Origin: Bacillota bacterium
Lineage (GTDB): Bacteria > Bacillota > Clostridia > Lachnospirales > Lachnospiraceae
Length of the DNA stretch: 64,000 nt
NCBI GenBank assembly: GCA_023395555.1
Contig: JAEWYQ010000051.1
Span: forward strand, 232,207 to 296,206
Reading direction: 5' to 3'
Shown here: in pieces, positions 26,292 to 34,887 of the stretch
Layout: each line of letters begins with the position of its first letter
Position numbering within the stretch: the first letter of the stretch is position 1
Made by a program: the position numbers and the translations under genes
The notes under the pieces: model-generated
What the model saw: only the letters and a program-made list of their open reading frames with translations
What the model was told of the DNA's origin: nothing
Database searches by the model: none

Positions 26292-26741
26292 ATGGATACG
26301 GATATGAAAAAACAGACTCTTTTAATTATACTATTTGCAATCCTGACTCTGGCTGCCACGGGCTGCAGTCAAAACACCTCATCATCCGGTACGGACACCT
26401 CCTCGCCGGAACAAGAGGAGAAGGTCCTTATGAAAATTGACGCAAAGCAGGCCAGGGAAATGATGGATACCGATTCCGGCCTGATCATTCTGGATGTCAG
26501 AACCCAGGAGGAATATGAGGAAAGCCATGTTGAAGGAGCTCTTCTCCTCCCTGATTACGAAATAAGTGAAAAGGCTGAAGAACAGCTCAAGGACAAGAAT
26601 ACAACCCTCCTTGTCTACTGCCGCAGCGGCAGAAGAAGCGCTTTGGCAGCTCAGGCACTCAGCGATCTTGGCTATACCTCCGTATATGATTTTGGAGGAA
26701 TAATTGACTGGCCCTATGATGTAATAACGGAAGCAAGATAG
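26292..26741 (+). CDS. Rhodanese-domain lipoprotein
   Basis: A 149-residue lipoprotein with a lipobox TGC (Cys near residue 25), a short Ser/Thr/Glu linker and one rhodanese domain (about 48-145). The active-site loop is YCRSGRRSA with the catalytic Cys. DVRTQEEYEESHVEGALLLP is the typical rhodanese opening. Such proteins carry sulfur as persulfide or act in thiol handling; here it would act on the outer face of the membrane. The start at 26292 has GAGAGAAAGG just upstream; MKK at 26304 is an alternative with the same signal peptide. No partner genes adjoin it. Confidence 0.88.
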   Translation: MDTDMKKQTLLIILFAILTLAATGCSQNTSSSGTDTSSPEQEEKVLMKIDAKQAREMMDTDSGLIILDVRTQEEYEESHVEGALLLPDYEISEKAEEQLKDKNTTLLVYCRSGRRSALAAQALSDLGYTSVYDFGGIIDWPYDVITEAR

Positions 26742-26754
26742 AATTCCCCTTTGC

Positions 26755-27774
26755 TTACATTATCCCAAGGCTCTTGTCGTCGCTGTTGGCTGCATCATTT
26801 GCCTTAATATAATCCACAATCTCATCCGCGGTAGTAAAGGCCATGCCCACGTAGCTGTCAGCAGCACCGTAATAAATAGCGATTCTTCCGGTAGCCGCAT
26901 CGGTCAGAGCCGCACAGGGGAACACTACATTGGCTACAAATCCCCTTTCCTCGTACCATACTTCCGGCGTGAGGATAAAATTGCTGCAGCGGTATTTTAC
27001 AACGGAGGGATTGTCAATATCCAGAATACAGGCTCCCATGCTGTACACAAAGCCGCTGCAGGTTCCGGTAACTCCGTGATAGAACATCAGCCAACCCTCG
27101 CTGGTCTCAATGGGAGCCGCACCTCCGCCGATCTTCACAGACTGCCACCACTGCTGCCCGCGTGACATCACATGACGGTGCTTGCCCCAGAACACCAGAT
27201 CCGGGCTCTCACTCAGGAATATGTCGCCGAAAGGGGTGTGTCCGCTGTCACTGGGTCTGGACAGAAGGACAAAATTTCCGCCGATCTTTCTGGGGAAGAG
27301 TACACCGTTCCTGTTAAAAGGAAGGAAGGGATTCTCAAGCCGGACAAACTTTTTAAAATCCTTTGTTTTGGCCAGCCCCAAAGCGGCACCGTAGAAATCC
27401 GTACACCAGATAATATAATAGGTGTCCTCTACCTGAATTAATCTGGGATCATATGCCGATTTCGGCATGAAGGGCTCTCCCCTCTCATTCTCAAAGGGAA
27501 TTCTGTCCGGCTCATAGCTCCAGTGAATTCCATCCTTGCTGCGTCCCATATACACATGGGGAATACCGTCCACCTGTTCGCCGCGGAATACCCCGATAAA
27601 TTCACCCTGATAGGGCACCACTGCACTGTTAAAGATCCTGGCTACTCCGGGCAGCGGATTACGGTCAATAATAGGATTCTCCGAGTATCTCCACACCGGA
27701 CCGGCACAGCCTGCCGGTTTCTCCTGCCAGGGAATATTGGGTAAGTTACCTGTAATCATCTTTACTTTGCTCAT
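26755..27774 (-). CDS. GH130-family beta-mannoside phosphorylase
   Basis: A 339-residue five-bladed beta-propeller enzyme of GH130. FNSAVVPYQGEFIGVFRGEQ and SAYDPRLIQVEDTYYIIWC (with the catalytic Asp) and RPSDSGHTPFGDIFLSESPD are family landmarks. The length and the wording fit the GH130_2-like branch, acting on manno-oligosaccharides, rather than the mannosyl-glucose branch of the second GH130 in this window. It would release mannose 1-phosphate in the cytoplasm. GGAGG precedes ATG 27774. Upstream, TGCATTATAYTKCGC-like sequences at 27797-27811 and 27819-27833 give two TATAAT boxes on the minus strand 22 bases apart. A LacI regulator gene ends at a terminator just upstream. Confidence 0.88.
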   Translation of the reverse strand: MSKVKMITGNLPNIPWQEKPAGCAGPVWRYSENPIIDRNPLPGVARIFNSAVVPYQGEFIGVFRGEQVDGIPHVYMGRSKDGIHWSYEPDRIPFENERGEPFMPKSAYDPRLIQVEDTYYIIWCTDFYGAALGLAKTKDFKKFVRLENPFLPFNRNGVLFPRKIGGNFVLLSRPSDSGHTPFGDIFLSESPDLVFWGKHRHVMSRGQQWWQSVKIGGGAAPIETSEGWLMFYHGVTGTCSGFVYSMGACILDIDNPSVVKYRCSNFILTPEVWYEERGFVANVVFPCAALTDAATGRIAIYYGAADSYVGMAFTTADEIVDYIKANDAANSDDKSLGIM

Positions 27775-27796
27775 AGTTTCCTCCTTATATATGTAG

Positions 27797-27833
27797 TGCA
27801 TTATATTGCGCTTAATCATGCATTATACTTCGC
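27797..27833 (-). promoter_or_regulatory. Tandem TATAATGCA repeats upstream of the GH130 gene
   Basis: Two 15-base repeats (27797-27811 and 27819-27833) each contain TATAATGCA on the minus strand with a 22-base period. The nearer TATAAT lies 26 bases from the ATG. No clear -35 box, so this may be an operator/promoter overlap. Confidence 0.45.
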
Positions 27834-27911
27834 ATTTTGTCTCAATTTTTGCATGTTTTATATGTGCATAATATCACATTTCAGAAGCATATGCAATAAA
27901 AATTGTGAAAA

Positions 27912-27960
27912 TCAAAAAGAAGTCCTTTTGCACCCGCAATCCGGTGCAAAAAGACTTCCG
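27912..27960 (-). terminator. Terminator after the mannoside LacI regulator
   Basis: Arms GAAGTCCTTTTGCACC (27919-27934) and GGTGCAAAAAGACTTC (27943-27958) pair with one mismatch; on the minus strand the stem is followed by TTTTTGATTTT. Confidence 0.9.
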
Positions 27961-27995
27961 TACAATCCTCATCCGCAGCTTATTCCGCCTTCCCT

Positions 27996-29027
27996 CTACC
28001 GATTCGAGGACTGGCGCAGGATTATCTCTACTCCAATGCTGATGACCTCCTTGGGAAAACCGGGATTTTGAATCCGCCACATCAGCAGCTGTACTAATCT
28101 TCGGCCCAGCCTTTGATTTCCAACTCGCACTGTTGTCAGAACCGGCTCCGCCTGCGTCATTTCTTCCACATTGTCATAACCGGTTACCGCCACATCCCGG
28201 GGCACCGATAATCCTCTTGCCTTAAGGCAGCGAATCACATCCAGGGCAATATCGTCATTGGCACATACAATCGCCTCCGGCATGGAGGAAAAGCTGTTCA
28301 GCGCCCTGTCCACCTCATCCGTTTTATAAAATTTGTGGGGGGTATGATAAGCGGCTATGATGGATGGATCCGGGTTAATCCCGGCGCCCTGCAAAGCACT
28401 TAGATAGCCCTGGTACCTGTCATTCATAGTTTTACAATAGGTGACATCACCGATGAAGCCAATTCTCCTCAATCCCTTGGAGATCAGATCTTCCGTTATC
28501 TTTCTGACACTGTGGAAGCCTTCGCATATTACAATATCTCCGTAACCGGAGATACTCTCTATATCACAGGGAGCATCCAAAAATACCACAGGTATATTCT
28601 GCTTCATAATCTGTTGGATGTAATCTGCCGAAAACACACTGAGAATAATGATTCCATGCACCTCGGCCATAAGATCCAGGGGGAGTACCAAATCCCTTTC
28701 ATCCTGTTCACTGATAAAATTAAACTGCAGCTTACAGCCATATTTGTTAAGCTCATCCGAAATCCCCATAATAATACTGTTCCAGAAAACCGATATCTCT
28801 CTCCTGGTAAGCACTACAATGGTCTTCGTCTCATCCACCTTGTTTCTCAGCTTAAATTCATTCAGCACTACCGGAGACAGCTTGGAATACCCCATCTCAT
28901 ACGCTTTTTCAATCACCACGTATCTCGTCTCATAGGATACGGTATCACTGTTATTCAACGCCTTTGCAACTGTATTCCTGGACAAATTCAAGGCCTTTGC
29001 AACATCCTGGATTGTAACCTTCTTCAT
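27996..29027 (-). CDS. LacI-family regulator of the mannoside module
   Basis: A 343-residue LacI-type protein: helix-turn-helix VTIQDVAKALNLSRNTVAKA, then a sugar-sensing domain (IVCANDDIALDVIRCLKARG, DVAVTGYDNVEEMTQAEPVL, TTVRVGNQRLGRRLVQLL). It is flanked by two GH130 genes, so it most likely controls mannoside phosphorolysis in response to a mannose-containing sugar. GGAG lies 8-10 bases before the ATG. The preceding 230 bases hold AT-rich sequence with TATGCATA-like patches that may be an operator, not resolved further. Confidence 0.9.
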   Translation of the reverse strand: MKKVTIQDVAKALNLSRNTVAKALNNSDTVSYETRYVVIEKAYEMGYSKLSPVVLNEFKLRNKVDETKTIVVLTRREISVFWNSIIMGISDELNKYGCKLQFNFISEQDERDLVLPLDLMAEVHGIIILSVFSADYIQQIMKQNIPVVFLDAPCDIESISGYGDIVICEGFHSVRKITEDLISKGLRRIGFIGDVTYCKTMNDRYQGYLSALQGAGINPDPSIIAAYHTPHKFYKTDEVDRALNSFSSMPEAIVCANDDIALDVIRCLKARGLSVPRDVAVTGYDNVEEMTQAEPVLTTVRVGNQRLGRRLVQLLMWRIQNPGFPKEVISIGVEIILRQSSNR

Positions 29028-29261
29028 TGTGCTTCTCTCCTTTATTCCCTTCCTGTCTTACTGTCAATCCCATCCGTCTTTATTTCCTGATGGCATTCCC
29101 GACAAAATCTCAATGGCATTATTATGCATATCATGTTCATTCCATTTAAAGATGCAATCCCCTTGCACCAATACTATATACGGGAAGTTTACTATATTGT
29201 GCTCTTGGTTTCAAGTATTATTTCATATTTAGTTATAATTCTGTGTACCATTGCACAAAAA

Positions 29262-29310
29262 GGCACAAGAAAACTCCGGCTCCCTTCCAATCCGGATGCC
29301 GGAGTTTTCT
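29262..29310 (-). terminator. Terminator after the mannosyl-glucose phosphorylase gene
   Basis: Perfect 13-bp arms AGAAAACTCCGGC (29268-29280) and GCCGGAGTTTTCT (29298-29310) with a CCGGAT-containing loop; the minus strand continues TGTGCCTTTTTG. Confidence 0.85.
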
Positions 29311-29320
29311 GAATAAAGTA

Positions 29321-30487
29321 TTATTGCCGGAGAATCTCCAAATTCCTGCGAATCAGCTCGCATCTTTGCCGTACGCATTCCACAGAACGAAGGGGATCCG
29401 GGGGAGTACAAAAGGTATAGTCCACCAGCCGGTCAATAGTGGTGGAAGCCACATGGAGCCGGGTATCCGAGGATGCATAATAAATATACACTTCACCGTT
29501 ATCCCTGGCAATTGCGCCGTTTGTGAAGACTACATTGGATACGTCTCCAACCCTTTCCTCTCCCATGGGAGCGATATAGAAACCGGAGGGCTCTGCAATC
29601 ACCTTGGAGGGATCCTCCAGATCCGTGGCAAATACATAAATTACATAACGAAGTCCTGCCGCTGTATTACGCACACCATGAGCGATATGAAGCCATCCCC
29701 TGTCGGTTTTGATGGGAACGGCGCCCGCCCCGTTTTTCGCTTCAGTAATGGTGTGGTACTTTCTTCTGCTGGTAATTACCTCCCGGTCAATTACCGCATT
29801 GGTAATGTCTTCACAGAACCCGACGCCGATTCCTCCGCCGGAACCGGTCTCGATAAACCCATCCATGGGACGGGTATAAAACAGATACCTGCCATCCACA
29901 AACTCGGGATGGAGAACCACATTTCTCTGTTGGGGTGATTGGAGCGTCTTCAGATTATTCAGCCTCTCCCATGTCTTCAAATCCCTGGTTCTTACAATTC
30001 CCGCTTCCGCAACTGCCGCAGACAGGTCCGGGTTCCCGCTGTCCTTGCTTTCCGAGCAGAATACACCGTAAATATAACCGTCTTCGTGCTTCGTCAGACG
30101 CATATCATATACATTCGTCTCCTGCTTGCAGGTATCCGGCAATTCCACAGGGTAATCCCAGAACCGGAATCCCTCCACCGGACTCTCACTTTCCGCCACG
30201 CCAAAGAAGGATTTTCTGTCATTTCCTTCTATTCTGGCTACGAGATAGTATTTTCCGTCCAGCTCCACAGCTCCTGCGTTAAATACGGCATTGACTCCGA
30301 GGCGCTCCATGAAATAGGGATTGGTCCTCTCATCCAGATCATATTTCCAGAACAGCGGAATATGTTCTCCGGTCAGCACCGGGTTCACATAGCGTTGGTA
30401 CATACCGTTATATTGGGCGCTTTTTTCATTTTTTCTGGCAATCAGCCTCTCATACTTATTCAGTTCAATATAGTAATTAGGATGCAT
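29321..30487 (-). CDS. GH130_1 4-O-beta-D-mannosyl-D-glucose phosphorylase
   Basis: A 388-residue cytoplasmic enzyme that phosphorolyses mannosyl-beta-1,4-glucose to mannose 1-phosphate and glucose. It follows the characterised mannosylglucose phosphorylase pattern closely: [40 protein letters not shown], the catalytic Asp in [56 protein letters not shown] precedes ATG 30487. It lies 44 bases after the cellobiose 2-epimerase gene, its usual metabolic partner, which converts mannobiose into this substrate. The assignment is firmer than for the other GH130 gene. Confidence 0.92.
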   Translation of the reverse strand: MHPNYYIELNKYERLIARKNEKSAQYNGMYQRYVNPVLTGEHIPLFWKYDLDERTNPYFMERLGVNAVFNAGAVELDGKYYLVARIEGNDRKSFFGVAESESPVEGFRFWDYPVELPDTCKQETNVYDMRLTKHEDGYIYGVFCSESKDSGNPDLSAAVAEAGIVRTRDLKTWERLNNLKTLQSPQQRNVVLHPEFVDGRYLFYTRPMDGFIETGSGGGIGVGFCEDITNAVIDREVITSRRKYHTITEAKNGAGAVPIKTDRGWLHIAHGVRNTAAGLRYVIYVFATDLEDPSKVIAEPSGFYIAPMGEERVGDVSNVVFTNGAIARDNGEVYIYYASSDTRLHVASTTIDRLVDYTFCTPPDPLRSVECVRQRCELIRRNLEILRQ

Positions 30488-30531
30488 CTTTATACTCCCC
30501 TTTCTTCGATCCATTTTCACTTTTCTGTTGC

Positions 30532-31707
30532 TTAAAATTGAATCCCCTTGTTAATTACTTCAAAGCACATTCTTCCGTTGTGATAGGGACATTTCCATGG
30601 GCCTGCCAGCTCCTTTGTTTTGATGGGCGTTCCATCCCGGTACAGCTCGTTGAACCATTCCGATCCCGGTCTGGGATCGATGACTCTGGTCTTGATATAG
30701 TCCCAGATCCGTCCGGCGCTCTCCAAATAATCCACCCGGTCCGGCTTCTTTTCATAGCCGTTAAGAAAACCCAATACCGCTTCCGCCTGTACCCACCATA
30801 CTTTTCTGGTATCCACCCTGCCCTCTTCGCACTCATTATTCAGCGAGTCTGTATCCATGGCAACCGAATGGATGTGGTCGGTCAAATCCATGGTAACCGG
30901 TCTGATCAGCGCAGTATATACAGGATCCTGCAGCACCTGGGTACTCCGGTCCAGCAGCCAGGCCGCCTCAATATCATGACCGTAGGAATTAAGATCAATC
31001 AGAGAATTCATCTCCAGATCAAAGAACACCTCTAACCTTCTTCTGCCGGGATGGTAGACCTTCTTTGCGAACAGCTCCAGCATCCACCGTATCTTATTCC
31101 CAATGAATTCCTTCCGATCAACCCGGTACAGCTCCGTGTAGGCCTCCAGTACATGAAGCAAGGTGTTCATGGTTCTCCCCGCCATCACTCCGTTTTCCGA
31201 CAGCTTCTCATTGGGGGCAGGGCTGAAATTGCGGTCAAAAGCCTCCAGGTATCCCCCCTCATCCCTGCACTTACTTTCCATCTTATCTGCCAGGGAATAG
31301 GCCAGGGAAAGCGCTTCCCTTTCGCCCGATGCTGCGTAATAGGAGGACAGCCCATAGACCGCAAAGGCCTGGCAGTATGTATGCTTCATGTCATCCGACG
31401 GCCTGCCGTCATAGGTCACGGACCAGAATACACCTCCGTTCTCCTTATCATAGAAACAGTCTCTTAAGAATTCCCAGGCATGTCCGGCGCAGGCCAGGCA
31501 CTCCTTATCCCCCAGTGTCAGATAGGCGTTGGAAAAGAACCACAGAATCCGGCTGTTGAGAATACAGCCCTTGTCCGCCTTCTTGAACAGCTTCAGATCA
31601 AAATCCATCTCCCCATAATACCCGCCGTGCTCCTCATCCTTCATTCTCTGCCAGAAGGGTATGATATCTCCGACCAGATGCTCCCTGATTTCTTTTACCC
31701 TTATCAT
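30532..31707 (-). CDS. Cellobiose 2-epimerase (AGE superfamily)
   Basis: A 391-residue (alpha/alpha)6-barrel epimerase that interconverts the reducing-end glucose and mannose of beta-1,4 disaccharides, turning mannobiose into mannosyl-glucose. Landmarks: [37 protein letters not shown] with a catalytic His, [20 protein letters not shown], and the closing [16 protein letters not shown] with the second catalytic His. GAAGGAGG precedes the ATG. It sits between the phosphomannose isomerase and the mannosylglucose phosphorylase genes in one minus-strand run, the classic mannan pathway set. Confidence 0.92.
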   Translation of the reverse strand: MIRVKEIREHLVGDIIPFWQRMKDEEHGGYYGEMDFDLKLFKKADKGCILNSRILWFFSNAYLTLGDKECLACAGHAWEFLRDCFYDKENGGVFWSVTYDGRPSDDMKHTYCQAFAVYGLSSYYAASGEREALSLAYSLADKMESKCRDEGGYLEAFDRNFSPAPNEKLSENGVMAGRTMNTLLHVLEAYTELYRVDRKEFIGNKIRWMLELFAKKVYHPGRRRLEVFFDLEMNSLIDLNSYGHDIEAAWLLDRSTQVLQDPVYTALIRPVTMDLTDHIHSVAMDTDSLNNECEEGRVDTRKVWWVQAEAVLGFLNGYEKKPDRVDYLESAGRIWDYIKTRVIDPRPGSEWFNELYRDGTPIKTKELAGPWKCPYHNGRMCFEVINKGIQF

Positions 31708-31806
31708 TATTTTCCTCCTTCATTGCTTGTTCTTCTATGAGTTCGGATCTCCTGCAGGCAGATTTCAACTGCTTCCGCCGGCAAAGCTTCCGATATCTCC
31801 AGCGTG

Positions 31807-32763
31807 TTATTCCATCTCCTGGTGCTCCTCACCCACATGGGACAGAATCAATTCCAGCTCCCCCTTTATCCGAAAGCTTCCATACCCGTAGGGAATAATA
31901 AAATGATCTCCCTTGGCTATGGCCCTGTTGTCAATCTCACCGGAACCGTTGATCACACTGACATTCAGAAAGGGCTTGTCCTGCTTCCATTCCATCTCCC
32001 CATGAAGCAGAAGGTGCCTGACACCGTAATACGCACAGGCGATCAACTCCCGGTCCTCTCCGAAGGCCGTCCGGACAATCTCCCCTTCCGGACGGATATC
32101 CTCATGAGGACACCGAATTACGTCAATGCTTTTATCAACATGCAGTTCCCGGGGCTTTCCCTGATCCAGCCGGTCATAATCATACAGCCGGTAAGTGATA
32201 TCACTGTTCTGCTGGGTCTCCAAAATCATAGTCCCCTTCTTGATGGCATGAACCGTGCCCGGCTCTATCTGGAAGAAATCTCCCTTCTTCACCGGCCGTA
32301 CCCGAATCAAATCCTTCCACTGCTTCTCCCGGATCATCCGGGCCAGCTGCTCCTTATCCCCGGCATTATGCCCGATGACAATCTCCCCGTCTTCGTCACA
32401 GTCAAGGACATACCAGCACTCTGTCTTGCCCAGGGCACCGACTTCATGCTCCCTGGCATAATCATCGTCCGGATGCACCTGAATACTCAGGTCCGTTCTC
32501 GCATCAATAATTTTAATCAGAAGAGGATACACCTCTCCCTTTACATTGCCAAAGAGCTCCCTGTGGTTCTCCCACAGCCAGCTCAGGGTCCTTCCCTGGA
32601 ATTCCCCGTCTTTGATCTCACAGTCTCCATTTTTATGAGCACTGATGGCCCAGCATTCCCCCGTATGATCACCGGGAATCTCATAGCCGAATTCCGTTGC
32701 CAGCTTTGTTCCGCCCCAGATCATCGTCTTAAATACAGGCTTTAAAAATATGATCTCCTTCAT
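31807..32763 (-). CDS. manA: Mannose-6-phosphate isomerase, class I, short form
   Basis: A 318-residue zinc-dependent cupin isomerase converting mannose 6-phosphate to fructose 6-phosphate. The metal-site segments are LSIQVHPDDDYA, GKTECWYVLD and PGTVHAIKKGTMILETQQNS, followed by the typical ITYRLYDYDR. The protein begins MKEIIFLKPVFKTMIWGGTK, the normal start of Firmicutes ManA; AAGGA precedes ATG 32763, so the 42 extra in-frame codons upstream are excluded. With a phosphomannomutase elsewhere it would move the mannose 1-phosphate made by the GH130 enzymes into glycolysis. First gene of the epimerase/phosphorylase run. Confidence 0.93.
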   Translation of the reverse strand: MKEIIFLKPVFKTMIWGGTKLATEFGYEIPGDHTGECWAISAHKNGDCEIKDGEFQGRTLSWLWENHRELFGNVKGEVYPLLIKIIDARTDLSIQVHPDDDYAREHEVGALGKTECWYVLDCDEDGEIVIGHNAGDKEQLARMIREKQWKDLIRVRPVKKGDFFQIEPGTVHAIKKGTMILETQQNSDITYRLYDYDRLDQGKPRELHVDKSIDVIRCPHEDIRPEGEIVRTAFGEDRELIACAYYGVRHLLLHGEMEWKQDKPFLNVSVINGSGEIDNRAIAKGDHFIIPYGYGSFRIKGELELILSHVGEEHQEME

Positions 32764-32901
32764 CCTTACGTTCCTTTCCCATGTGGATTGTTTTTGCATT
32801 CTACTTAAAATATTATTAACCATATCCTTGCTCCTGTCAACTGTACCCATGAATTTTTCATGATTCCCTGCAGCCCATAAATTTTCCATGATCCCCGCAT
32901 G

Positions 32902-32940
32902 AAGAATTCAGCCGGCAGCGTCGCTGCCGGCTGAATTCTT
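32902..32940. terminator. Strong hairpin between the ABC exporter and manA
   Basis: Arms of 19 bases (AAGAATTCAGCC... and its complement) with almost no loop, just downstream of the ABC permease gene. There is no U-run on either side, so termination strength is uncertain. Confidence 0.55.
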
Positions 32941-32971
32941 AGCTCGTAGATTCATTAACTCATTCTCTTGT

Positions 32972-33739
32972 CTATTTTACAATTCTCTGTCTCCTGCGGG
33001 TACTTAGTATCAGTATGATCAGAGACAGCGCTCCAAAGAACAGATAGGACTGCACTATGGGAGCGAAATTATAACTGCCCCCCTGCCAGAAGCCTACGAA
33101 ATCACTGCTGATATAGGACATGGGAAAAACCCTGGCAACAGCCTTCATTCCCTTCGGAAGATGATCGACGGTAATTCCCATCATTCCGCTGAGGATCATA
33201 AAGCCAAAATACAGGAACATAGAAACCGCATAGGTAGGTCCGAATTTACAGAATATGTTGGAAATTCCATGGGCCAGAACGAATAATATGACGGACAGCA
33301 GATACAGGGCCGCAACCAGAATAACTACCGAGCTGGGTGCAGGCACCTGAATATCAATAATCATCATCGCAGACACCAGATAGATCAAAAGAGCCGCTGT
33401 CAGGAATATAAAATAAGCGATCATCCTGGCGGCCAACACCGTTCTCTCCCGGAATCCGAACAGGTTCATCCTTAAGGGAATCTCCTTCTCCAGCTCCTGT
33501 GAATAATTTGCCGCATACCCAATCAGCAATATTGCCATGGGAATAATCATGCTCATGGTGATAAAAATGGATGTAATCACTTCCGGATAGGTCTCCTTCG
33601 GCACCTGCCGTTTCATCATAACGGAAAACAGCGCACACATAAGGATGGGAAAAACTACTCCAAAGAGGATAACAAAGGGATTCCCGGCTATATTGCGCAA
33701 TTCATATTGAATCAGCCTCCTGCTAAACTGTTTCTGCAT
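32972..33739 (-). CDS. ABC-2-type transporter permease
   Basis: A 255-residue membrane protein with six predicted segments in the ABC-2 exporter arrangement (a long first loop with MMKRQVPKETYPEV, segments starting IFITMSMIIPMAILLIGYA, MIAYFIFLTAALLIYLVSAM and so on). It ends in a basic tail LSTRRRQRIVK. The ATG at 33739 overlaps the end of the ATPase gene by 17 bases, with a purine-rich GGGGGAAGAAGAA upstream, so the two are translationally coupled. It would export a drug, lipid or peptide; the substrate is not evident. Confidence 0.85.
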   Translation of the reverse strand: MQKQFSRRLIQYELRNIAGNPFVILFGVVFPILMCALFSVMMKRQVPKETYPEVITSIFITMSMIIPMAILLIGYAANYSQELEKEIPLRMNLFGFRERTVLAARMIAYFIFLTAALLIYLVSAMMIIDIQVPAPSSVVILVAALYLLSVILFVLAHGISNIFCKFGPTYAVSMFLYFGFMILSGMMGITVDHLPKGMKAVARVFPMSYISSDFVGFWQGGSYNFAPIVQSYLFFGALSLIILILSTRRRQRIVK

Positions 33740-34643
33740 TTCTTCTTCCCCCTTCCCCGTTCTCATGCTTTCCAGACTTTAACGAATCCCGGAAGCTTGC
33801 TTTCGCATTGATGGACATAATCTCGATATCATTGTTGCTTCGCTTATAGTTAATATCCTCCCGGATCAAAAGCTCTGTGATCTCCCGTTCCAGCTGGCTG
33901 TTCTGGCAGGAGAGGGCAATGAGATGCTCCGGCGCTTCCAGCCTGCGCAGATGCTGTGTCAGCTCCCTGTTCCTCTCATTATTATCCACGGTGATTACCG
34001 TTTTTCCGCAGTGCTTCCGGAACAGTTCATCCTTGCAGCCGTAGTCCACAACCCGGCCGGCCTCAAGAATTAATATTTTATTCACCAGATATTCCAGCTC
34101 CTCATAATAATGAGATACGATACAGAGGGTGGAGGTTTTATGCCGGTACCACTCTCCCATCTTGGACATCAGCTTCTGTCTCGTTTCAAAATCCAGTCCC
34201 GAAGTGACCTCATCGAAAAACACCAGGGGCGCGTCCTGGATCAGCACCAGGATAATAGTTAATCTCTGCTTCTGCCCTCCCGACAGGGCGGAATATCTCT
34301 TATTTAAACAGCCTTCAAAATCAAAGAAGGCGATAAGCTCCTGCAGCTGCTTATTTTTCTTAATGCTTGTGTCCAGCACGGTTTCTATGATATGCTTCAC
34401 CGCCATGGTATTGACATAGTGATTCTGCTGCAGATGAACTGCAATTTCTTCCGGCTTGAGGCCGGTGACAATGCTTCCCTGGTAATTTGTCAGTCCCAGA
34501 ATGCTTTTAACCAGCGTGGTCTTACCGGCTCCGTTGGACCCGATAATGCCAATGCGGTCTCCCTCCTCAAAGGTGATCTGTTCCTCGATTGACAGGGCCA
34601 GCTGGCTTCCATACCGGACCTGCAGGCTGTTAATAACCACCAT
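33723..34643 (-). CDS. ABC transporter ATP-binding protein
   Basis: A 306-residue ATPase: Walker A IGSNGAGKTTLVKSILGL, signature LSGGQKQRL, Walker B PLVFFDEVTSGLD, switch His in LCIVSHYYEE. A C-terminal extension of about 90 residues (VITVDNNERNRELTQHLRRL onward) resembles the accessory domain of drug and lantibiotic-type ABC-2 exporters. GGGAGG precedes ATG 34643. It lies downstream of a two-component system transcribed in the same direction, which probably controls it, as in antimicrobial peptide detoxification modules. A weak promoter-like pair is at 34694-34721. Confidence 0.9.
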   Translation of the reverse strand: MVVINSLQVRYGSQLALSIEEQITFEEGDRIGIIGSNGAGKTTLVKSILGLTNYQGSIVTGLKPEEIAVHLQQNHYVNTMAVKHIIETVLDTSIKKNKQLQELIAFFDFEGCLNKRYSALSGGQKQRLTIILVLIQDAPLVFFDEVTSGLDFETRQKLMSKMGEWYRHKTSTLCIVSHYYEELEYLVNKILILEAGRVVDYGCKDELFRKHCGKTVITVDNNERNRELTQHLRRLEAPEHLIALSCQNSQLEREITELLIREDINYKRSNNDIEIMSINAKASFRDSLKSGKHENGEGGRRNAETV

Positions 34644-34693
34644 AGGGCCTCCCATCCTCTCATTTATGAATTTTTATTTCTGTTTATGATACG

Positions 34694-34721
34694 ATTATAA
34701 CAAAGGCATATGAATTTGAAA
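34694..34721 (-). promoter_or_regulatory. Candidate promoter for the ABC exporter
   Basis: TTTCAA and TATAAT on the minus strand separated by 16 bases, about 50 bases before the ATPase start. The -35 box is weak, which would suit activation by the adjacent response regulator. Confidence 0.4.
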
Positions 34722-34805
34722 TGAAGATTCCATGCATATATCATGACAGATAAGACAATTCAGCAATTAATACCCCCCTTAATAGACAAACCTTCCCATA
34801 CGATA

Positions 34806-34887
34806 ATGAAGAGTCCGCAAGCGGACTCTTGTGTATCGGCGCAGCTGGTAACAGCACCTTATGCAAATTCCTGTTTCCTCTCATTAT
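34806..34887 (-). repeat. Hairpin-bearing intergenic element after the sensor kinase gene
   Basis: Contains the perfect arms AAGAGTCCGC (34809-34818) and GCGGACTCTT (34821-34830). On the minus strand it starts TATAATGAGAGG, with the kinase stop codon inside TATAATGA, as in the repeat at 23410-23490. It may be a degenerate member of that family or simply a terminator. Confidence 0.4.
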
